Shown: positions 36,745 through 44,140 of the stretch, one piece after another
Numbering within the stretch: the stretch's first letter is position 1
Layout: every line of letters starts with the position of its first letter
Origin: JAQAZP01 sp965531145
GTDB lineage: Bacteria; Acidobacteriota; JAQAZP01
DNA: 64,000 nucleotides
Assembly (NCBI GenBank): GCA_965531145.1
Contig: CBESOE010000006.1
Span: 17,023-81,022, forward strand
Direction of reading: 5' to 3'
Position numbers and translations under genes: made by a program
The notes under the pieces: generated by a model
Told to the model about the DNA's origin: nothing
The model's input: only the letters and a program-made list of their open reading frames with translations
Database searches by the model: none

Positions 36745-37038
36745 ATGAAGCACCTCAAACCAATGAATCGCAGGGCCCGGCAGGTCTCGGGCCTGGATGC
36801 GCCGGACGTCTACGGCTACGCCTGCACCGACTGCTGCAACGCCTGGGCCCCGGGCTGGGAAACCGGGCAGTCGGGCAGTGTGGACCCCTGCCCCTGGGCC
36901 AGTGACCTCTATCTCTGCTGGGTGACTTGTTACTGGACAGGCCAGGTGGCGGATGACTATTGGGAACCCAACTGGCTCGACGCCTGCGGCCAGCTTGCAG
37001 AAGACTGGTATCGCATCTGCGTCGTGCCCGATAACTAG
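36745..37038 (+). CDS. qhpC: QHNDH gamma-subunit-like CTQ precursor peptide, copy 2
   Basis: A 97-aa peptide with 8 Cys and 8 Trp, preceded by GGGAGGA. The leader (MKHLKPMNRRARQVSG) matches copy 1. Cys spacing is CX2CCX17CX8CX3CX18CX10C, the same in both copies. Aligned with the QHNDH gamma subunit (pairs Cys7-Glu16, Cys27-Asp33, Cys41-Asp49 and Cys37-Trp43), the partners here are C30-E39, C49-D54, C62-D70 and C58-W64. D54 would correspond to the catalytic-base Asp. The mature peptide should begin near residue 24 if the N-terminal spacing is kept. Extra cysteines are C27, C31, C81 and C92. A sactipeptide or SCIFF-type product was considered and is a poorer match. Confidence 0.88.
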   Translation: MKHLKPMNRRARQVSGLDAPDVYGYACTDCCNAWAPGWETGQSGSVDPCPWASDLYLCWVTCYWTGQVADDYWEPNWLDACGQLAEDWYRICVVPDN

Positions 37039-37111
37039 GGATCAGCAGCTGTTTTGGAGGTCGCACCGGGACGGCCGGTTCACCAGCGACCCCTTATTCC
37101 GGGAGGACATC

Positions 37112-38167
37112 ATGCTTATTTTGAGAAACTGGAATCGATCCCTGGCGGTTGTCGCGGGTATCATGGCACTGCTTTTCTTCTGCCTGCTGGCCGGTCCCGT
37201 GGCCCATGCCGGCAGCAATTACGTTCTCACCGCTTCCAACGACCTGCTGGTGGTGGACGCCGACCAGCAGCGGCTGGCCGGTGAAGTGCCCCTGGGCCGT
37301 TTTGTCAAGGATATCGCCGTGGCCCCCGGCGGCCGATTCGCCTACGTGGCGCACAGCGGCGGCGTGGAAGTGGTCGACCTGGGCAGCTTGCAGGTGGTGG
37401 CCCACCCGGTGACCATGCCGGCCCGCTTCCTCCGCCTCTCCGCCGACGGCTCGATGCTCTACGCCCTGACCTACGGTAGCAAGAAGATGCGTGCCTCGGG
37501 CGAGGTGCCCGAGGGCTACTTCCTCCAGCTGGTCGACCTCACCGGCAAGCAGCCCCGGGCGGTCCAGACCATGGAGCTGGGCGACGGCGCCTTCGACTTC
37601 ATCGTCTCTCCGTCCACCGGCACCATCCACGTGCTCAATCTCTCGTCCAGGACCCTGGCCCAGCGGGCGTTGACCGACGGGACGCTGATGAAGTCGGTTT
37701 CCATTCCGGGAAGCACTCCGGCCACCGCCCGTGCCGGTGAGCAGGGGGTTCTCTTCCGTCTCACCACTTCGGCGGACGGCAGCAAGATCTTCATCCCCGA
37801 GATGCGCGAGGAATGCGGCCTGTGGGAGATCGATGCGTCCAGCGGTGCCACCCGCTGGGTGTCCCTCGGTTTCGAGGCCTATCCCCGGGCGATGGTGGTG
37901 TCACCTGACGGCGCCAACCTTTACGTTTCCTCGGTGAAGGGGATCTTCACCGTGGATCTGAAAACCCTGACCGTGACCCGCTATGCCGGGTGCGAGGAGG
38001 TTCATCAGGGTATCGGTGTGAGCAGCGACGGGACCCAGCTCTACAGCACCATCCCCGATCTCGAGGGTGGCGGCGCGCTGGATATTTTCGACACGACGAC
38101 CCTGGAGCGTGTGGCCCGCGTGCTGATTCCCGGGCATTCTCCCTTCGTGGTGGCGTCGGCCAAGTAA
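37112..38167 (+). CDS. Beta-propeller subunit, QhpB-like, copy 2
   Basis: A 351-aa exported protein (signal ending PVAHAG, GGGAGGA before ATG 37112; a longer in-frame extension runs through the peptide gene and is rejected). It is a seven-bladed YVTN-type propeller: NDLLVVDADQQRLAGEVPLG, VAPGGRFAYVAHSGGVEVVD, LSADGSMLYALTYG and a closing LDIFDTTTLERVARVLIPG. It has the same length as copy 1 and shares repeats with it. It lies 73 bp after the precursor peptide, as qhpB does. It would bind the CTQ peptide and shape the active site. Confidence 0.75.
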   Translation: MLILRNWNRSLAVVAGIMALLFFCLLAGPVAHAGSNYVLTASNDLLVVDADQQRLAGEVPLGRFVKDIAVAPGGRFAYVAHSGGVEVVDLGSLQVVAHPVTMPARFLRLSADGSMLYALTYGSKKMRASGEVPEGYFLQLVDLTGKQPRAVQTMELGDGAFDFIVSPSTGTIHVLNLSSRTLAQRALTDGTLMKSVSIPGSTPATARAGEQGVLFRLTTSADGSKIFIPEMREECGLWEIDASSGATRWVSLGFEAYPRAMVVSPDGANLYVSSVKGIFTVDLKTLTVTRYAGCEEVHQGIGVSSDGTQLYSTIPDLEGGGALDIFDTTTLERVARVLIPGHSPFVVASAK

Positions 38168-38187
38168 GAGCCGGCCTTCTTCTCCCG

Positions 38188-38224
38188 GCCCGCCCGGTCC
38201 CCGGCCCCCGCCGAGGGGGCGGGC
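38188..38224 (+). other. Intercistronic GC hairpin
   Basis: GCCCGCCC (38188-38195) pairs with GGGCGGGC (38217-38224), with extra GC pairing inside. It lies between the two propeller genes with no T tract. It may lower expression of the downstream genes or stabilise the upstream message. Confidence 0.35.
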
Positions 38225-38246
38225 GGTGTTGCTGCGTGGAGATCTG

Positions 38247-39371
38247 ATGAACGCCATGACCGGCATGCCCGGCCGATGTCCGGCAGTCCTCTGCCTGCTG
38301 ATCCTGATCCTCGCCCTGACCGGTCCGACCTGGGCCGGTGACGAGGGTGCACCGGTGATCACCAGCGTCGATCCCGGGACGGCTCCGCCCACCCGGGTCA
38401 TCGTCGGCGGGTGGTACGACCTTTTTGTGGTCAACGTCGAGACCGGCCTCGTTGAATCGGTGGTCAATATCGACGAGACGGCCAATGACATCGCCGTCAC
38501 CGCCGATGGCCGGCTGGCCCTGGCTGCCACCGACGTCGGACTGGTCCGGGTCGACCTGGCCTCCGGCAAGCGGGCAGGGTTGGACGACTGGGGCATCCTC
38601 TGCTCGGTGGAGCTGTCAGAGGACGACGCGATCCTGGCCGCACTGACCTGTCCCGGCCACACTCCGTTCCGTAAGTCGCGGCACACCATCCGCCTCGAGG
38701 ACCTGCCCGGAAAACGGTCCCTCGGCTCCCTGGAATTCAGCACCAATGCCCACGACATCTTCCTCTCTCCCGACGGCAGCCTGCTGTTCGCTTCGAACAA
38801 GATCGGGCGCAACATCGGTTGGGCGTCAACGGAAGATCCGGCCCGGGCCACACTGGAGGTGCTGCGGCTGGGCGATGACGGCGAAGATCTGCGCCGGATG
38901 ACCCGGGTGGCCACCCTGGTGCCGCTGGTATCAGCCGACGGCCGCCGGCAACTGGTGGGTGTGGAGACGCCGGGGGAGGACACGCCGATGATTTTCTGGC
39001 TGGCCACTTTTCCCCGGCACGGTGCCGCGGGCCAGCCGCGGGTGGAACGGCTGGGCACTTCGCGCACCGGAAGCGCCCAGGGTGCGGCGGTGAGCCCCGA
39101 TGGGCGGACGGTGTTTGTCAATTGCCGCAGCCACCTGTTGGTCTACGACATTGTCGGTCGCAAGGAGACCGCCTGGGTGGAACTGCCCAATGAGCACCGC
39201 TGGCTCACTCTCGACCACGACGGCCGGCGGGTATTCCTCACCTGCACCCCGGAAGAGGGTGAGGGGTACTTGACCGAAGTCTCGCTGGACGGGGCGGAGT
39301 GGCGGGTTTCCCGGCGGATCGCCATGCCCGATTCGGTGAATGTGATCACCACTTTACCGGCGGGTCGGTGA
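38247..39371 (+). CDS. Second propeller protein of module 2 (divergent QhpB-like)
   Basis: A 374-aa exported protein (signal ending PTWAG; GGAG before ATG 38247). It has propeller repeats like the two QhpB-like proteins (DLFVVNVETGLVESVVNI, VTADGRLALAATDVGLVRVD, LSPDGSLLFASNKIG, VSPDGRTVFVNCR), but is longer and diverged, with an insertion of polar and charged residues near 190-260. No counterpart occurs in module 1 or in qhp operons. It may be a third subunit, a regulator of assembly or a partner for electron transfer. Function unknown. Confidence 0.6.
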   Translation: MNAMTGMPGRCPAVLCLLILILALTGPTWAGDEGAPVITSVDPGTAPPTRVIVGGWYDLFVVNVETGLVESVVNIDETANDIAVTADGRLALAATDVGLVRVDLASGKRAGLDDWGILCSVELSEDDAILAALTCPGHTPFRKSRHTIRLEDLPGKRSLGSLEFSTNAHDIFLSPDGSLLFASNKIGRNIGWASTEDPARATLEVLRLGDDGEDLRRMTRVATLVPLVSADGRRQLVGVETPGEDTPMIFWLATFPRHGAAGQPRVERLGTSRTGSAQGAAVSPDGRTVFVNCRSHLLVYDIVGRKETAWVELPNEHRWLTLDHDGRRVFLTCTPEEGEGYLTEVSLDGAEWRVSRRIAMPDSVNVITTLPAGR

Positions 39372-39375
39372 TCCG

Positions 39376-40317
39376 ATGGAGTGGGTGCTGTTCATCGCTC
39401 CATCTGCACTGGAAGGCGCTGTCGAGCGGCTGGCCGGAGGTGGTTTTCCCGGCGAGGACGTCTGGCGGGTGACGCCGGCGGCCGGCACGCCGGAGGAGTG
39501 GTTCGGGGACGCGGCCGCGGCCCATGGCGGCGGCGAGTTCAGTCGGATCTACTGGGGCAGCGAGTTTTGCGAAACGCTGATTCCCGGCGCGGCGGCCACC
39601 GCCCGACTGGCCGGCCAGGCCCGGGAAAAGGGCCTGGACTGGACGCTGGTGACGCCCTACGTCACCGACACCGGTCTGGCCCGGATCAGCCGGCTGCTGG
39701 AGAAACTGCCCCGGGACCTCCACCCGGACGAGGTGGTGGTCAATGACTGGGGTGTGCTGCGCCGCCTGCGGCGGGAGCAGGAGCACCTCCGGCCGGTGCT
39801 GGGCCGGCTGATGAACAAGATGATCCGTGATCCGCGGGTGGCGTCGACATTCGACGATCCGCGGGCTCCGCGGGAGGCGGTGGACGCCCTGCGGGGGTTC
39901 AGCATCTCCGCCGGCAGTTACCGGGAATTTCTGGACCGGAAGAAAGTTGGTCGTGTGGAAGTGGACAACCCGCTCCAGGGGCTGGCGGTTGATTTCGCAG
40001 CCCAGGACATACCGGCGAGCATCTACCTGCCCTTCGGGTATGTGACCACCGGGCGGATTTGCCTTCCCGGGTCCCTCGGGCTGCCGCCGGGGGGAAAGTT
40101 TTCGCACCTGGGCCATTGCGGCCGGGAATGCGGGGGGACTGTTCTGGAACTGAAAAACACGAAGTCACCCTTCGAGGCGGACCGGGACCTGACGCTCTAC
40201 CAGCGGGGGAACACCATCTTCTACTTCCAGCCGCCGCGGCAGACGGCGGCGGGGCTGGAAGCGGCCGCCGGTTGCGGAGTGGACCGGATCGTGTGGCAGC
40301 CGGAGCTGCCCTTTTAA
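39376..40317 (+). CDS. UbiV-like U32-family protein (candidate O2-independent hydroxylase subunit)
   Basis: A 313-aa protein of the peptidase U32 superfamily, UbiV type. It has the barrel motif VVNDWGVLRRL (the LNDWG motif of U32 proteins) and TTGRIC. Four cysteines, C65, C229, C248 and C252, follow the UbiV arrangement (one early Cys, then three late with a final CX3C: HCGREC), which holds a 4Fe-4S cluster in UbiV. UbiV and UbiU together hydroxylate ubiquinone precursors without O2. It starts 5 bp after the propeller gene and 19 bp before its partner. In qhp operons a flavin monooxygenase, QhpG, does the hydroxylation of the CTQ tryptophan; this pair is the only oxygenation-type candidate here. 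That role is inference. Confidence 0.7.
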   Translation: MEWVLFIAPSALEGAVERLAGGGFPGEDVWRVTPAAGTPEEWFGDAAAAHGGGEFSRIYWGSEFCETLIPGAAATARLAGQAREKGLDWTLVTPYVTDTGLARISRLLEKLPRDLHPDEVVVNDWGVLRRLRREQEHLRPVLGRLMNKMIRDPRVASTFDDPRAPREAVDALRGFSISAGSYREFLDRKKVGRVEVDNPLQGLAVDFAAQDIPASIYLPFGYVTTGRICLPGSLGLPPGGKFSHLGHCGRECGGTVLELKNTKSPFEADRDLTLYQRGNTIFYFQPPRQTAAGLEAAAGCGVDRIVWQPELPF

Positions 40318-40336
40318 CGGACGATAGGATTACCAC

Positions 40337-41410
40337 GTGAAGATCACCGCGCCATTGTCCAGATTGGACGAAGTGGAGATGCTTGTCGGTTCCGGCGCCG
40401 ATGAACTCTACTGCGGTCTGGTGCCCGAGCGCTGGATGAAGCGCTTTACCCGGGCGCTGTGGCTCAATCGCCGTGACCCGCGGTCAGCCAACTTCACCAG
40501 TGAGGACGACCTGTCCCGGGCGGTGGAACTGGCCCACGGCAAGGGTGCCAAGGTTTTCCTGACCCTCAACGCGCCGTTTTTCACTGCGGACCAGCAGGAA
40601 CTGGTGCTGGAACTGGCCGACTGGGCGGCGCGGGAGGCGGGGCTGGACGCGCTGATCGTCGCCGACCTCGGACTGCTGGCCGCCCTGGCCGGGCGTCTGC
40701 CCGAAGGCACCGGGTTGCACACCAGCACCGTGGGCAATGCCAGCAACCGCGAGGCGGTGGAGCACTGGGCCGATCTCGGGGTGGAGCGGGTGATCCTGCC
40801 CCGCCATCTGAGCATCGAGGAGATCGGTGTCCTGGTCCAGGCAGTGGGGCACCGGGTGGAACTGGAAGCTTTCGTGCTCAACGACACCTGCATTTACGAG
40901 GAGGGCTTCTGCCACACCATGCACGGAGTGGACCGCCTGGGAGCGTTCTGTGTCACCCCCTGGGAATACGAGATTCACGGAGCGGGTGGGGCCGAGCTCA
41001 GCGCTGGCGAGCGGCAGGCCTGGGACGGACACCTGGCGGACTACGAAAAATGGCTGTGGTACTGCAATAGCTGTGGCTGCACCATGTCCGAGAAGGGGCT
41101 GCCCCTCGGGCCCTGCGGGCTCTGCGCGATCAAGGCCCTCGACGAGGCCGGCGTGACCTCGGTGAAGATCGTGGGACGCGAGGCCTCGGGAATGCGCAAA
41201 CTGCGCAGCGTGCAGCTGGTCAAGCGGGTCCTGGAACGGGTGGATGCCGGCGCTGACGAGGCGGAAGCCGCAGAGTGGGCCCGCGAGATCCGGGATGCCG
41301 AGGAGCACTGCCGGGCGCGCTACATGTGTTACTACCGGGAATGCGCTCCGGACGAGGGGGATGTGGCGGTGGGGCCGGTGGCCGGCAGCGGCACGGGGGA
41401 GGAACGATGA
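40337..41410 (+). CDS. UbiU-like U32-family protein (candidate O2-independent hydroxylase subunit)
   Basis: A 357-aa U32 protein starting at GTG 40337 (AGGA 7 nt upstream). UbiU-like features are ADELYCGL near 25, LIVADLGLLAAL near 110, FVLNDTCIYEEGFC and VKIVGREASGMRKLR near 280. The U32 cluster pattern has two Cys seven residues apart (C185, C192), as in UbiU (169 and 176), then C205 and Cys in GPCGLC (C260, C263). The additional C243, C246 and C248 (YCNSCGC) are unusual and could hold a second metal site. Its last codons overlap the ABC transporter start (ATGA). With the UbiV-like neighbour it would form a heterodimer. A true peptidase is unlikely; the characterised UbiU/V, RlhA and TrhP members are hydroxylases. 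Confidence 0.72.
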   Translation: MKITAPLSRLDEVEMLVGSGADELYCGLVPERWMKRFTRALWLNRRDPRSANFTSEDDLSRAVELAHGKGAKVFLTLNAPFFTADQQELVLELADWAAREAGLDALIVADLGLLAALAGRLPEGTGLHTSTVGNASNREAVEHWADLGVERVILPRHLSIEEIGVLVQAVGHRVELEAFVLNDTCIYEEGFCHTMHGVDRLGAFCVTPWEYEIHGAGGAELSAGERQAWDGHLADYEKWLWYCNSCGCTMSEKGLPLGPCGLCAIKALDEAGVTSVKIVGREASGMRKLRSVQLVKRVLERVDAGADEAEAAEWAREIRDAEEHCRARYMCYYRECAPDEGDVAVGPVAGSGTGEER

Positions 41411-43227
41411 ACCTGGCAGCAGCAGGGGAACGGGGCACTGCAGGGGCCGGCCCGACCCGTGTCAGCCGCATCGTTTCCTTCATCCGCCCTTACTGGGGGC
41501 GGATCGGCCTCCTGATCGTGATCATGGTCCTCTCCGCCGGTGTGGCCAACATCTACCCCTTCTTCGTCAAGTATCTGGTGGACGAGGTTTTTATCCAGCA
41601 GAACCTCCACTGGCTGCAATATATTGTCGGCGGGCTGGCCCTGCTGGCACTGTTCCAGTTCGGCATCACCTTTCTCAACAGCTATCTCTACACCTGGCTC
41701 ACCGCCCGGATCCTCCTCGACATGAGGCTCCACCTTTACGACCACATCCACCGCCTCTCGATGAAGTTTTTCAAGGAGACCAGGGTGGGGGACATCATCT
41801 CCCGGCTGAACAGCGACATGGCCCAGGTGCAGTCCATCGCCATGGAATCGCTGATGACCTTCCTCGGCACAGTGATGACCATCACCGTGGTTTCGGTGAT
41901 CATGGTCTTCTTCAGCTGGAAGCTGTTTCTGATCAGCTGCGTGGGGGTTCCCGGGATTATCCTGCTGCTCCGCTGGTTCCAGCCCCGGCTGCACCGCCTG
42001 GCGCGGATGATCCGCGACCAGAACGCCGAAATCACCAGCTTCGTCCTCGAGGCCTTCCGCGGTTCCAAGACGGTGAAGGTCACCGGTTCGCGGCACAGCG
42101 AGACACGCCGCTTCCTCCGCGAGAACAAGGGGCTGATCAACAAGGTGATCCGTTTTCAGATCATGTCCGGGTTCTCCTCCGGGCTCAGTGCGTTGATGAT
42201 CACCGCCAGCTCGGCGGCGGTGCTCTGGTTCGGCGGGCGGATGATGATTGCCGGCCAGATGAGTGCGGGCGAGTTGATGGCCTTCGAACTGTTCCAGATC
42301 AGGCTGTTCGGCCCGGTGCGCTCCCTGGTTTCCCTGTTCCTCAAGCTGCAGAAAGCGCGGGCCTCCATCGACCGGGTCTTCGAGTTTCTCGACATCGTGC
42401 CCGAGGACGGTGACCGGCCGGGCGCGGTGCGGCTCAGCGAGGTGCGCGGCGAGGTGGCCTTCGAGGGGGTGAGTTTCGGCTATGAGCCGGACAAACCGGT
42501 GCTCAGCAAGGTCAGTTTCCGCGTGGCGCCCGGGTCGAGCCTGGCCATCGTCGGGCCCAGCGGCGTGGGTAAGACCACCGTGGCCGATCTGCTCTTCCGG
42601 CTCTACCGGCCGGACAGCGGGCGGATCACCGTGGACGGGCACGACCTGCAGGGAGTGAAACTGCGCACCCTGCTGCGCAGCATGGCCCTGGTGCCGCAGG
42701 ATTCCTACCTGTTCAATGGCACGGTGGGCGAGAACATCCGCTACGGCGCCCCGGCCTGCGGGGAGGATGAGGTACGCCGGGCCGCGGAACTGGCCAACAT
42801 CGACGAGTTCATCCAGCGACTGCCCCGGGGCTATGACACGATGCTGGGCGAGCGGGGACTCCGCTTTTCCGGTGGGCAGGCCCAGCGGGTGGCCCTGGCC
42901 CGGGCCTTCCTGCGCCGGCCGAAAATTCTGGTGCTCGACGAGGCCACCGCAGCCCTGGACTGGTTTGCGGACCAGCAGGTCCACCGGGCCCTGCAGGAAC
43001 TGATGAGCGGACGGACCACCATCCTGATCACGCACAAGATGTTCATGGTCCAGGAAATGGACAATATTCTGGTGCTCGATGGGAGCAGAGTGGTTCAGGA
43101 GGGGCGCCACGAACGATTGATGGGCGAGGAGGGGCTTTACCGGGAGCTTTACCGCCAGGTGCAGGGTGAAGCGGACCGGATGGTGGAACTCTCCACCGCC
43201 GGTCCACCACACGGAGAAAAGCGGTGA
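41407..43227 (+). CDS. qhpF: QhpF-like ABC exporter (fused TMD-NBD)
   Basis: A 606-aa half-transporter. Six TM helices lie in about residues 25-320. The nucleotide-binding domain (about 350-590) has Walker A GPSGVGKTT, the signature FSGGQAQR and Walker B ILVLDEATAALD. The length and order fit MsbA-like exporters without a peptidase domain. In qhp operons QhpF carries the cross-linked gamma peptide across the inner membrane; no Sec signal on the peptides makes such an exporter necessary. The start overlaps the UbiU-like stop by four bases; an in-frame extension 44 codons upstream lies inside that gene. It ends with a GTGA overlap to the protease gene. Confidence 0.82.
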   Translation: MNLAAAGERGTAGAGPTRVSRIVSFIRPYWGRIGLLIVIMVLSAGVANIYPFFVKYLVDEVFIQQNLHWLQYIVGGLALLALFQFGITFLNSYLYTWLTARILLDMRLHLYDHIHRLSMKFFKETRVGDIISRLNSDMAQVQSIAMESLMTFLGTVMTITVVSVIMVFFSWKLFLISCVGVPGIILLLRWFQPRLHRLARMIRDQNAEITSFVLEAFRGSKTVKVTGSRHSETRRFLRENKGLINKVIRFQIMSGFSSGLSALMITASSAAVLWFGGRMMIAGQMSAGELMAFELFQIRLFGPVRSLVSLFLKLQKARASIDRVFEFLDIVPEDGDRPGAVRLSEVRGEVAFEGVSFGYEPDKPVLSKVSFRVAPGSSLAIVGPSGVGKTTVADLLFRLYRPDSGRITVDGHDLQGVKLRTLLRSMALVPQDSYLFNGTVGENIRYGAPACGEDEVRRAAELANIDEFIQRLPRGYDTMLGERGLRFSGGQAQRVALARAFLRRPKILVLDEATAALDWFADQQVHRALQELMSGRTTILITHKMFMVQEMDNILVLDGSRVVQEGRHERLMGEEGLYRELYRQVQGEADRMVELSTAGPPHGEKR

Positions 43228-43979
43228 TCGCCGGGGCGGGTTCCGTGGCCGGGGAATTCACCGGCCGCGGTGTGACCGTGGCGTTGGTGGATTCGGGCAT
43301 CAACCCCGGCCACCCCCACGTGGGGGGGCGCCTGGAACGGTCGGTGACCGTGCTGGACGGCCAGGGCGGACGGCAACTGGTTGTCGACGACCTGAAGGGG
43401 GATGTATCGGGACACGGAACGGCCTGCGCCGGGGTCATTGTCCAGGGGGCGCCGGATGTCCGGCTCCATTCGCTGCGGGTCCTGGACCAGCAGCTGCAGA
43501 CCACGCACCGCCTGGTGGCCGAGGCGATCCGCTGGTGCACGAGAGAAGGAATGGACGTGATCAACCTCAGTCTGGGTACCACTCGCGCCGAGGCGCTGGA
43601 AGTGCTGGAGGCGGCTTGTCGCGAAGCGGCGGAGGCGGGCTGTCTTCTGGTGGCGGCCGCCGGCCCGGAGCGTGAACGCAGCTACCCGGCCGGCTTCAGC
43701 GAGCTGGTGCTGGGCGTTGACGAGGATCCGGAGTGCAGTGAGTGGCAGTGCCGTGTGAGGTCCGGGACGCCGATTCCGGTCACGGCCTGCGGCCGGCCGC
43801 GGGATGTGGAGCGGACCGACCTGCAACGGAATTTCCGCGGATCCAGTTTTGCCGCTGCCCGGGTCAGTGCCATGGCGGCGCGACTGCGGCAGGAGCATCC
43901 GGGGTTGGACAGCGGCGGGTTGCTCGGGGCGCTGAAGGCCGGCGCCGAGGGCAAGGACCTGTCATCGCGAGGAGCGTAG
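43224..43979 (+). CDS. qhpE: QhpE-like cytoplasmic subtilisin-family protease
   Basis: A 251-aa S8 protease without signal or pro-peptide, start GTG overlapping the ABC stop. The triad is present: D23 (VALVDSG), H64 (SGHGTACAG) and S208 (FRGSSFAAARV). The usual oxyanion-hole Asn (AAGN) is missing: the sequence reads AAAGPERE near 145-152, so the enzyme is unusual. QhpE of Paracoccus is a cytoplasmic subtilase that removes the gamma-subunit leader, and it is of similar size. Here it would cut the two 97-aa precursors near residue 23. The last seven residues and the stop codon come from a dispersed repeat (43961-43994), so the C-terminus may have been altered by insertion. Confidence 0.82.
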   Translation: MIAGAGSVAGEFTGRGVTVALVDSGINPGHPHVGGRLERSVTVLDGQGGRQLVVDDLKGDVSGHGTACAGVIVQGAPDVRLHSLRVLDQQLQTTHRLVAEAIRWCTREGMDVINLSLGTTRAEALEVLEAACREAAEAGCLLVAAAGPERERSYPAGFSELVLGVDEDPECSEWQCRVRSGTPIPVTACGRPRDVERTDLQRNFRGSSFAAARVSAMAARLRQEHPGLDSGGLLGALKAGAEGKDLSSRGA

Positions 43980-43994
43980 CGACGAAGCAATGAC
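43961..43994. repeat. Dispersed GTCATCGCGAGGAGCG...GCAATGAC element
   Basis: A 34-bp imperfect palindrome whose ends GTCATCGC and GCAATGAC pair at 7 of 8 positions. The motif with GCGAGGAGCGTAGCGACGAAGC inside (quoted partly) is of a kind found dispersed in many uncultured genomes. It overlaps the end of the protease gene, including its stop codon (43977-43979). Confidence 0.7.
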
Positions 43995-44140
43995 AAAGAG
44001 GACGAGAGGAAGGAAAATTGAGGAGATGATTCGCTGCCGGTGGTCATGCCGGTGACGGTTGATTTCATACCGACTGACAGTTTGTTTTTGGTAACGACGG
44101 ATTTGGTTTTTATGTTTAACAGAGGGGAAGGAGGCCTGAC

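Larger units (their letters stand above)
34280..43979 (+). other. QHNDH-like CTQ biogenesis operon
   Basis: Nine same-strand genes: secreted Ig-like protein, QhpD-like maturase, QhpC-like peptide, two propellers, UbiV-like and UbiU-like U32 proteins, QhpF-like ABC exporter, QhpE-like protease. Spacings run from 4-bp overlaps (last three genes) to about 80 bp. The order follows qhpA-D-C-B, then maturation genes. No heme-binding CxxCH and no flavin monooxygenase occur in it. Confidence 0.75.

Noticed and set aside
35205..37038. Reading as a SCIFF or sactipeptide cluster
   Set aside because: The peptide has Glu, Asp and Trp partners at QHNDH positions, and the locus has propeller, QhpE- and QhpF-like genes not found with SCIFF.
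39376..41410. Reading as genuine ubiquinone-pathway ubiU/ubiV
   Set aside because: No other ubiquinone gene or ubiT is near; the pair is embedded with overlapping frames in the CTQ operon, and the UbiU-like protein has an additional Cys cluster.
41332..43212. 626-codon open frame antisense to the ABC transporter
   Set aside because: His/Gln-rich shadow translation; the plus-strand gene has all ABC motifs.
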